The notes under the pieces were generated by a model. That model was not told where the DNA came from and ran no database searches. It saw only the letters and a list, made by a program, of their open reading frames with translations. The translations under genes and the position numbers were made by a program. From assembly GCA_029779385.1 (NCBI GenBank), contig JAKPAQ010000287.1, positions 1-5,154 of the forward strand: a stretch of 5,154 bases of DNA, read 5' to 3'. This document shows positions 1 through 4,771 of the stretch, piece by piece (the first letter of the stretch is position 1; every line of letters starts with the position of its first letter). This DNA is from Actinomycetes bacterium (GTDB lineage Bacteria > Actinomycetota > Actinomycetes > Propionibacteriales > Nocardioidaceae).

Positions 1-561
1 AACCACTTCGTGGTCGTGGGCGCCCTAGCGATGGGAGGTTCCTACCTTTGGAAGCGGGCAAACCGGCTAGATCCGGCGTCTGAGGCTGACAAGGTGCGAT
101 TCTTCGTTCAGAACCAACTCGGTGCGATCATCACGATCGTTGCGTTCTTGCCGCTGATCATCTTGGTGCTGACGAGCAAAGACCTAGATGGCAAACAGAA
201 GGCAATCGCCGGAACTATCGGCGTGCTGATTATGGCCGGCGCGGCCTTGTACGGCGCCGACTTCGATCCGCCGTCGCAAGAGCAGTACACCTCCGAGACC
301 AACGAAGTGGTTGCGATCACGGGTCAGGATCTGGTCTTTTGGACCAAGTCCGGCAAGGTTTTCCACCTGTGCGAAGACGTCTCGGCCGTGAACCTTGAGT
401 CCAAAGACAACACGATCTATTCGGGTACGGTGGCCGAGGCACACGCCGCGGGCAAGGATCGGCTCACCAAACAGGTCGAGTCCGAGAAGCGCCAGTGCGG
501 CTTCGCCGATTCGACGAGTACGCCTTCGCCAACTGCCACGGCCGATACTGCTGGCGAGTAA
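1..561 (+). CDS. Membrane protein with C-terminal 'TKSGKVFHL' domain, 5'-partial
   Basis: I do not recognise a named family. The reading frame is open from the window edge; the first possible start (GTG at 10) has no ribosome binding site and sits inside a hydrophobic run, so the true start is probably upstream. Numbering from that GTG, the visible part has the end of one membrane segment (about 1-14), a basic loop (KRANR), a second helix (37-56) and a third (64-82). A soluble domain of about 85 residues follows, containing WTKSGKVFHL (111-120), IYSGTVAEAHAAGKDRL (136-152) and two cysteines (C121, C163). The end is a Ser/Thr/Pro/Ala-rich tail (168-183). From memory, 'TKSGKxYHLxxxC...GTVxEAxxAGKxRLCxxC' is a recurring small cysteine domain in bacterial hypothetical proteins. 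Here one or two of its cysteines seem to be missing, so binding of a metal through it is doubtful. The TAA stop directly abuts the stop of the convergent gene. Real gene: fairly sure; function: unknown. Confidence 0.7.
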   Translation, partial: NHFVVVGALAMGGSYLWKRANRLDPASEADKVRFFVQNQLGAIITIVAFLPLIILVLTSKDLDGKQKAIAGTIGVLIMAGAALYGADFDPPSQEQYTSETNEVVAITGQDLVFWTKSGKVFHLCEDVSAVNLESKDNTIYSGTVAEAHAAGKDRLTKQVESEKRQCGFADSTSTPSPTATADTAGE

Positions 562-1011
562 TTACGGCTGGACGAGTTCGACCGCAGACCAGGTTTCGTC
601 CAAGGCGACGGGTTCAAGCGTTCCCCAGCCGTACTCGTTCGCGCCGGCTTGCAGTATTTCCTGGGGCAGTTCGACCGCAGGGAAGAGCACCCATACTCGC
701 CTGACCGAGCCCATTCGAGGAAGGGTGTCGTCGAGGCGAGTCTGGAACTCCTCAACGTTCGACACCGCGATCAGGGCCGTGTCGATCTCGCTGGGGCGGC
801 TCGGCTCGCTTTCTTCGAAATCGAAATCTGGCTCGGTCCAGGTGTTGTCTACCCAGTCCTCGCCTGAATTGTCGACTTTGTCGTCGTAGGTTTCGACACC
901 CTCGGGCATGGGGTCGATGAGGGCGAGTTCCTCGATTGAATCGCCTACTTGCCAGATGAGTGAACCTTCGGTGATGCCCAGTTTCTCGGCGTTGGTTTTT
1001 TCGGCGCTCAT
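562..1011 (-). CDS. DUF3052-like small acidic protein
   Basis: A soluble protein of 149 residues with no signal peptide or membrane segment. It opens with AEKLGITEGSLIWQVG (8-23), which resembles the 'KLGxxxGxxVxxxG' start of actinobacterial DUF3052 proteins. The C-terminal half has RRVWVLFP (104-111), then PQEILQAGANEYGW (116-129) and LDETWSAVELV (137-147), in the order of the family's 'WLLTPK...PSEIxEAA..AGL...DWSATRLV' core. Between them lies a strongly acidic, probably disordered stretch (about 41-76, many Asp/Glu). The role of DUF3052 proteins is not known to me. Its ATG overlaps the trmB stop as ATGA (1008-1011) and there is no good Shine-Dalgarno sequence, so translation is probably coupled to trmB. 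The family call is from remembered patterns and could be wrong; that it is a real gene follows from the overlap and sensible composition. Confidence 0.75.
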   Translation of the reverse strand: MSAEKTNAEKLGITEGSLIWQVGDSIEELALIDPMPEGVETYDDKVDNSGEDWVDNTWTEPDFDFEESEPSRPSEIDTALIAVSNVEEFQTRLDDTLPRMGSVRRVWVLFPAVELPQEILQAGANEYGWGTLEPVALDETWSAVELVQP

Positions 1012-1751
1012 GGGGCGATCTTAGTGGCGCTCAAGTCGCGTATCTCGCGGCCCACCCGAAGGCCCTTGGTTTCGAATCTGGTTATTGGGCGGCCGGCGAA
1101 TCGTTCGTCCCAGCCGCCGCTGTAATCGAAACCTTCAGCGGCGGCGAGAACCTCATGCATTTGATCGGCGTAGTCTTGCCAGTCGGTGGCCATCCGCCAC
1201 GTTCCGCCCGGTTTGAGGACCCGGTGAACGAGCTTGGTGAAGGAGTCGACCACCAGGCGCCGTTTGTTGTGGCGTTTCTTGTGCCAAGGGTCGGGGAACC
1301 AGAGCCGCACTTCGTCAACCGACTCGGCTGGCAGGACCCGTTCGAGGGTGGGCACTGCGTCCACGACCGCGAGGCGCACATTCGTAAGCGACTCGTTGCG
1401 CAGTCCGATAAGTGTCTGAGCGACGCCGGGGACATACACCTCCAGGCCGAGGAAATTTACGTCCGGGTTCTCGGCGGCCGCGTGAACTAGTGACTCACCT
1501 CGACCGCTGCCGATTTCCAGAATTAGCGGTGCTTCGCGGCCGAATAAGTCGCTTGGGTCGATCGTGAAACCGTCGGCGACCGAGGCGCTGGTTCGTCCCC
1601 TCGGGATGTCGATAACGAACTTGTCGCCGACCTGATCCCAGGCGAGCTGCTGGCGTTCGCTTAGTCGCCCGCCGCGGCGAGTGAAGGAAACCACCTCACG
1701 ACGAAAGTCATCTTGGGCGGCCGGGCTCGCGTCGGTTTTCTCGGTCGGCAT
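1008..1751 (-). CDS. trmB: tRNA (guanine(46)-N7)-methyltransferase TrmB
   Basis: TrmB uses S-adenosylmethionine to methylate N7 of G46 in the variable loop of tRNA; it is a cytoplasmic class I methyltransferase. At 247 residues it is close to the family's usual length (E. coli, about 239). Visible motifs: an N-terminal VSFTRRGGR segment (21-29) typical of actinobacterial copies; the SAM-binding motif I ILEIGSGRG (77-85); E104 in GLEVY at the end of the second strand, which should contact SAM; the family signature FPDPWHKKRHNKRR (152-165) with the conserved Asp D154; TDW (189-191); and the C-terminal RPITRFETKGLRVG (221-234) involved in SAM and tRNA contact. All key blocks are present, so it should be active. 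The ATG at 1751 has no Shine-Dalgarno sequence but lies 6 nt after a TAGATT box, fitting a leaderless mRNA. The first 19 residues are not conserved. It is the first gene of a two-gene operon. Confidence 0.97.
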   Translation of the reverse strand: MPTEKTDASPAAQDDFRREVVSFTRRGGRLSERQQLAWDQVGDKFVIDIPRGRTSASVADGFTIDPSDLFGREAPLILEIGSGRGESLVHAAAENPDVNFLGLEVYVPGVAQTLIGLRNESLTNVRLAVVDAVPTLERVLPAESVDEVRLWFPDPWHKKRHNKRRLVVDSFTKLVHRVLKPGGTWRMATDWQDYADQMHEVLAAAEGFDYSGGWDERFAGRPITRFETKGLRVGREIRDLSATKIAP

Positions 1752-1786
1752 GGGTTGAATCTATCGACTCTGAGAAGGTGACTGTT
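1752..1786. promoter_or_regulatory. Divergent trmB/dinB intergenic region; leaderless-type -10 for trmB
   Basis: Only 35 bp separate the two divergent start codons. On the minus strand, TAGATT (complement of 1758-1763) fits the actinobacterial -10 consensus TANNNT and is followed by 6 nt (CAACCC) and the trmB ATG, placing the transcript start at or next to the ATG. I see no convincing -35 upstream of it. On the plus strand I find no clear -10 box for the DinB gene, whose promoter may lie inside the 5' end of trmB. Confidence 0.4.
1772..1778 (+). promoter_or_regulatory. Ribosome binding site of the DinB-family gene
   Basis: GAGAAGG lies 8 nt before the ATG at 1787. This decides the start: the in-frame GTG at 1778 overlaps the site itself and so is unlikely to be used. 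Confidence 0.6.
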
Positions 1787-2302
1787 ATGGACATCGAACC
1801 TGACGCCAAAGACTGGACTTGGGTGCTGGAGCGCCCGTGCACTGATTGCGGTTTCGATCCGGCCGACTTTTCGCTGGCCTCGGTTCATGCTGACGTGTCG
1901 GACATGGTGGTGCGTTGGGCAGCCGTGCTGGGGCGGCCCAACGCAAAGCAGCGGCCGAACGAGACCACCTGGTCGCCAACCGAATACGGCTGCCATGTGC
2001 GAGACGTTTTCTGGTTGTTCAACGAACGACTGCGCAAGACTCGCACCCTGGACGAGTACCGATTCATCAACTGGGATCAGGACGAGACGGCTGTTGACGA
2101 TAACTACGCCCGCCAAAACCCGGAGGACGTTCGCGGCCAGATCGCGGCCGCCGCTGGCGATTTCATCGCCGAAGTGGAGCGGATAGAGGACCCGAACAAA
2201 GTTGCTATCCGCGGAATCGCGACTCGGTTTACCGCCGAGTCGATGACTGCCTACGCCATGCACGATCTTCGCCACCATCTGGTTTTTGACGCTGCTGGCT
2301 GA
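1787..2302 (+). CDS. DinB family protein (putative metal-dependent, four-helix)
   Basis: The 171-residue soluble protein belongs to the DinB/YfiT-like superfamily. These are four-helix bundles that often bind a divalent metal through three histidines, and several members are thiol-dependent S-transferases or isomerases; mycothiol is the usual partner in actinobacteria. Candidate ligands are at the expected places: H70 in TEYGCHVRDVF (helix 2 region) and H159/H163 in MHDLRHHLV near the C-terminus. The opening KDWTWVLERPCTDCGFD (8-24) with a CxxC pair (C18, C21) is a recurrent actinobacterial subfamily signature that I recognise, though its substrate is not known to me. The name DinB is a family label; this is not DNA polymerase IV. 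The start at ATG 1787 was chosen over GTG 1778 because of the GAGAAGG ribosome binding site. It stands alone, divergent from trmB and 82 bp upstream of padR. Confidence 0.85.
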   Translation: MDIEPDAKDWTWVLERPCTDCGFDPADFSLASVHADVSDMVVRWAAVLGRPNAKQRPNETTWSPTEYGCHVRDVFWLFNERLRKTRTLDEYRFINWDQDETAVDDNYARQNPEDVRGQIAAAAGDFIAEVERIEDPNKVAIRGIATRFTAESMTAYAMHDLRHHLVFDAAG

Positions 2303-2325
2303 AAGTCGAAGCACTGACCGAAAAC

Positions 2326-2348
2326 GCGAATCGCCGGTGATTCGCTTT
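2326..2348 (+). terminator. Possible weak terminator hairpin after the DinB gene
   Basis: GCGAATC (2326-2332) and GATTCGC (2339-2345) form a perfect 7-bp stem with a 6-nt loop (GCCGGT), followed by only three T residues. It begins 24 nt after the stop codon. The stem is short and the T-run poor, so it could instead be part of the regulatory region of padR, which starts 40 bp further on. Confidence 0.35.
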
Positions 2349-2384
2349 GCGCGGTAATGCGCATTGCGTGGTACTGTCTGGTTC
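2347..2384 (+). promoter_or_regulatory. padR promoter with candidate operator repeats
   Basis: TACTGT (2372-2377) matches the TANNNT -10 consensus and lies 7 nt before the padR ATG, as in leaderless transcripts; there is no Shine-Dalgarno sequence. Directly upstream sit an imperfect direct repeat, TTGCGCGGTA (2347-2356) and TTGCGTGGTA (2364-2373), 9 of 10 identical with starts 17 bp apart, and between them a perfect 10-bp palindrome, AATGCGCATT (2356-2365). The second copy overlaps the -10 box. A -35 is uncertain (TTGCGC at 2347, 19-bp spacer). A repressor bound here would block the promoter, and PadR proteins often repress their own operon, so this is a good candidate operator; that is inference. 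Confidence 0.5.
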
Positions 2385-2711
2385 ATGGATGCCACGCAAT
2401 TGCTAAAGGGCGTACTCGATGTCGCGGTGCTTGCCGTCGTTGAGGACGAAGACGGCTACGGCTACGACGTGGTCAGGCGCCTTCGCGCCGCCGGCCTCGA
2501 CGAAGTGGGCGAGGCGTCGGTCTACGGGACTTTGCGCCGGCTCTACTCCGGCGGGGGACTGACCTCGTACGTCGTGCCGAGCGAGGAGGGCCCCCACCGC
2601 AAGTACTACGGGATCACCCCGCAGGGCCGCGAAATGCTGTCGAACCAACGCAAAATCTGGGCCGATTTCGCCCAAACCATGGACCAACTACTCAAAGGAG
2701 CCGCGGCATGA
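2385..2711 (+). CDS. PadR family transcriptional regulator
   Basis: A 108-residue DNA-binding repressor of the PadR family (the short, PadR-s2-like type with one C-terminal dimerisation helix). Helix 1 is TQLLKGVLDVAVLAVV (4-19), followed by GYGYDVVRRL (24-33, the usual 'YGYELxxRL'). The recognition helix region is GEASVYGTLRRLYSGGGL (42-59), and the wing runs through SYVVPSEEGPHRKYYGITPQG (61-81), with the hallmark 'GPxRKYYxLTxxG'. Residues 83-104 form the C-terminal helix. The start was set at ATG 2385 because the family usually begins 'MDxxQLLKGxLD'; a TTG 21 nt upstream would put the -10 box inside the coding sequence. Its TGA overlaps the next gene's start (ATGA), and PadR-HAAS pairs are a known arrangement in which the repressor controls the membrane protein. 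The signal it senses cannot be read from the sequence. Confidence 0.93.
   Translation: MDATQLLKGVLDVAVLAVVEDEDGYGYDVVRRLRAAGLDEVGEASVYGTLRRLYSGGGLTSYVVPSEEGPHRKYYGITPQGREMLSNQRKIWADFAQTMDQLLKGAAA
2694..2700 (+). promoter_or_regulatory. Strong ribosome binding site of the HAAS gene
   Basis: AAAGGAG lies within the end of padR, 7 nt before the overlapping ATG at 2708. It fixes that start and suggests efficient translation of the membrane protein even without coupling. Confidence 0.75.
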
Positions 2712-3754
2712 ACACGTCCACAATTGATCAGATTGACCAATTCGCCGCCGACGTGCGGGCCGCTCTGGCCGACTTGCCGGCCGACGAGGTCGAAGAACTC
2801 ACCGAAGGGCTCGAAGCGGACTTGGCCGAGGCGCTCGCCGAAGACCTTGCCAGAGAGTTGCCGAATGCGACCGATTACGCCGACGAGCTTCGCCTCGCCG
2901 CCGGGTTGCCCAAGAGTCAACCGGCGAAGGGGCGGCTGGCCGCGATCGCAGCGGAGTTCAGTTCGGGTATCGGGGACTTTGAGGCTCGCCTTCGCCGATC
3001 TCCAGCAACTAGCGCCAGCCTTGATTTCATTGCGAGTCTGCAGCCAGCGTGGTGGGTGGTGCGCGGTTGGGCGGCCTATCAGACGTTTCAGTTGGCCTTC
3101 GGTCATGGTGGCGCAGACCTCTTGCCTCACGAGGCAAAGGGGTGGGCGCTGCTTGCCCTGATGATCGGCGGCAGCATTTTCATCGGAAAGCGGATCTGGC
3201 CCAAGTGGCTCCAGGTTCCGATCTGGTTCGGCAACGCATTCGCGGTGCTAATGACTTTCGTGGCTCTTGGGGCCTTGCCCTCGAATTTTGAAATGGCCCG
3301 AGCGTTCGACTCGAGCGGGCAGGGAGGTTACTCCGACGGCTCAACTGGGGTGCTGCTCGACGGTCATGAGGTGACGAACATTTTCGCCTACGACAAAGAC
3401 GGACAGAAGTTGGCGAATGTCCAGTTGTTCGCTCAGGACGGAAACCCGCTCAGCACCTCGGCGCCCGACAACAGTGGCTGCCTGACCTTTGAACCGGAAA
3501 CGGACGATTGCCAAACGCCCGGCGTGTGGGTCTCGACGACGCTCGAAACGGGTGCGCAAGCTTGGAACGTCTACCCGTTGTCGATGGTCGAGTCTTCACC
3601 CGTCGATCCATCCATGCCGCTGCCAGAGGCGAAGGCACAAGAGCGGACTGCTCCTTTCATCAAGGTGCCCGCGGTCCTGCTCGCACCGCAACAGCCGGCG
3701 ACTGCTGACCAGGTGGCAACAGATCCGGCGGCCAACGGTGGGGATTCGCAGTAG
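2708..3754 (+). CDS. HAAS-domain membrane protein with C-terminal extracytoplasmic domain
   Basis: The 348-residue product has an N-terminal helical, acidic cytoplasmic domain (about 5-66, e.g. FAADVRAALADLPADEVEEL and YADELRLAAGLP) of the HAAS type (DUF1700-like, 'helical, alpha-hairpin, associated with sensor' domains). These often lie next to PadR regulators and are thought to act in membrane signalling. A linker (67-110) leads to three hydrophobic segments, about 112-131, 145-160 and 168-190. An odd number of crossings puts the remaining 158 residues outside if the N-terminus is inside. That part holds VTNIFAYDKDGQKLANVQLFAQDG (222-245), a beta-rich unit resembling segments I recall in other actinobacterial HAAS proteins, two cysteines (C258, C268) that could form a disulfide, and a Pro/Ala-rich, low-complexity tail (299-348). 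It is translated from a strong site overlapping padR. Function unknown; a role in envelope sensing or homeostasis is a guess. Confidence 0.85.
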   Translation: MNTSTIDQIDQFAADVRAALADLPADEVEELTEGLEADLAEALAEDLARELPNATDYADELRLAAGLPKSQPAKGRLAAIAAEFSSGIGDFEARLRRSPATSASLDFIASLQPAWWVVRGWAAYQTFQLAFGHGGADLLPHEAKGWALLALMIGGSIFIGKRIWPKWLQVPIWFGNAFAVLMTFVALGALPSNFEMARAFDSSGQGGYSDGSTGVLLDGHEVTNIFAYDKDGQKLANVQLFAQDGNPLSTSAPDNSGCLTFEPETDDCQTPGVWVSTTLETGAQAWNVYPLSMVESSPVDPSMPLPEAKAQERTAPFIKVPAVLLAPQQPATADQVATDPAANGGDSQ

Positions 3755-3781
3755 AAGCACTTGTTTTGATGGCCCGACCTC

Positions 3782-3810
3782 TTGGGTGGCTACCCGGCGT
3801 TCGTTAGGCT
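3782..3810 (+). promoter_or_regulatory. Predicted promoter of the Bax inhibitor-1 gene
   Basis: TTGGGT (3782-3787) and TAGGCT (3805-3810) form a -35/-10 pair with a 17-bp spacer, resembling a housekeeping sigma factor promoter. It would give a leader of about 50 nt. The rest of the 114-bp gap after the HAAS gene shows no terminator, so some read-through from padR-HAAS is possible. Confidence 0.45.
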
Positions 3811-3858
3811 AGAGCCAGCGGCTCCGCCACCACCGGCGCGTAGGGCCAGACGATTCCC

Positions 3859-3863
3859 GGAGG
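3859..3863 (+). promoter_or_regulatory. Ribosome binding site of the Bax inhibitor-1 gene
   Basis: GGAGG lies 5 nt before the ATG at 3869. It supports this start over an in-frame upstream GTG at 3782, which would add 29 Pro/Arg-rich residues and overlap the predicted promoter. Confidence 0.75.
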
Positions 3864-3868
3864 GAACC

Positions 3869-4699
3869 ATGAAGAGCAGCAACCCTGTCTTTGCCAGGAG
3901 CGACGAGTTCAACGGCCGCGCCACCACGCAGTACGCCGACCCGTCGCAGTGGCAGATCGATCTGTCCGGCAACGGCCCGTCGACGCCCACCACGACCGGT
4001 CGAATGACGTTGGACACCGTCGTTGAGAAGACGGCAATCACCCTGGGTCTCGTCGTACTTGGCGCTGCAGTTTCTTGGTTCCTCATCGGCGACATCGCCA
4101 CCCAGTCCGCGTTGTCAACCGCTTGGGCGTTCTCTATGGGCGGCGCGATCATCGGCTTCGTGCTGGCGATGGTCAACTCCTTCAAAAAGGTCATCAGTCC
4201 AGCGCTCGTTATGGCTTATGCACTAGTCGAAGGCGTCTTCGTCGGCGCTTTCTCCAAGATCGTCGCAACCTGGGTTGGCGACGCCGGGATCGTTTTCCAA
4301 GCCGTAATCGCCACCTTCGTGGCAGCTGGCGCCACCTTGGCCGCCTACAAGTTCTTCAACATTCGCGTCACCGCGAAGTTCCGCAAAGTCGTCATGATCT
4401 CGCTGTTCGCCTTCATGGGCGTGATGATCATCAACCTCATCCTCAGTCTGCTGAACGTCGTGCCTAACGGCGGCCTGCGCAACATGGACAACGTGCCACT
4501 GGCGCTGCTGGTTTCGGGCATCGCCATCGTTCTGGGTGTGCTCTGCCTGATTATGGACTTCGACTTCGTCGAGCAGGGTGTGCGAGCTGGCTTGCCCGAG
4601 CGCGAGGCTTGGCGAGCAGCGTTCGGCCTGACCGTCACCCTCGTTTGGCTCTACCTCGAGATCCTGCGTCTGCTGGCAATCTTGCGCGGAGACAACTAA
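3869..4699 (+). CDS. Bax inhibitor-1/YccA family membrane protein
   Basis: A 276-residue polytopic inner-membrane protein of the TMBIM/BI-1 superfamily. The founding bacterial structure, B. subtilis YetJ, is a pH-sensitive calcium leak channel; YccA of E. coli modulates the FtsH protease. Which role applies here is unknown. The N-terminal tail MKSSNPVFARSDEFNG is typical of actinobacterial YccA-type members. About seven membrane helices follow (roughly 54-74, 84-103, 110-130, 139-160, 172-196, 210-230, 251-271). The conserved C-terminal block is present: VPLALLVSGIAIVLGVL (209-225), LIMDFDFVEQGV (227-238), and LVWLYLEILRLLAIL (258-272) in the last helix. The acidic residues D230/D232 and E264 are candidates for the polar pair that gates the pore in YetJ; E264 stands where YetJ has Asp, judged from memory. 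Upstream is its own predicted promoter; downstream, a strong terminator. Confidence 0.93.
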   Translation: MKSSNPVFARSDEFNGRATTQYADPSQWQIDLSGNGPSTPTTTGRMTLDTVVEKTAITLGLVVLGAAVSWFLIGDIATQSALSTAWAFSMGGAIIGFVLAMVNSFKKVISPALVMAYALVEGVFVGAFSKIVATWVGDAGIVFQAVIATFVAAGATLAAYKFFNIRVTAKFRKVVMISLFAFMGVMIINLILSLLNVVPNGGLRNMDNVPLALLVSGIAIVLGVLCLIMDFDFVEQGVRAGLPEREAWRAAFGLTVTLVWLYLEILRLLAILRGDN

Positions 4700-4713
4700 C
4701 TCCACCAGTCGAC

Positions 4714-4761
4714 AAAACGACGAGCCCGCCGACCAGAAAAGGTCGGCGGGCTCGTCGTTTT
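4714..4761. terminator. Bidirectional intrinsic terminator (21-bp perfect stem)
   Basis: A perfect inverted repeat, 4714-4734 against 4741-4761, with a 6-nt loop (AGAAAA, 4735-4740). The stem core is GC-rich (CCCGCCGACC/GGTCGGCGGG) and the outer ends are AAAA and TTTT, so it gives a GC-rich hairpin ending in a U-run on both strands. It lies 14 nt after the Bax inhibitor stop and 10 nt from the stop of the convergent hydrolase gene, so it should end transcription from both. Confidence 0.93.
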
Positions 4762-4771
4762 GGTAGATGTG

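Noticed and set aside
395..889. Long plus-strand open frame (164 codons) and others opposite the DUF3052-like gene
   Set aside because: It overlaps the end of the first membrane protein gene in another frame and runs antisense to the DUF3052-like gene; its Ser/Arg-rich product shows no recognisable motif. It is a typical high-GC shadow.
1661..2395. Minus-strand open frame of 244 codons opposite the DinB gene
   Set aside because: It overlaps trmB and lies antisense to a clearly recognisable DinB-family protein; the product has no domain pattern.
3784..3824. Two small hairpins before the Bax inhibitor gene (GGGT/ACCC at 3784-3795; GAGCC/GGCTC at 3812-3824)
   Set aside because: Stems of only 4-5 bp are expected by chance at this GC content. 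The first lies within the promoter spacer and the second at the predicted transcript start, with no T-run; there is no sign of a riboswitch.
4223..4705. Minus-strand open frame of 160 codons opposite the Bax inhibitor gene
   Set aside because: Its product is rich in His, Glu, Asp and Gln, as expected from the reverse complement of membrane-helix codons, and it runs into the terminator region.
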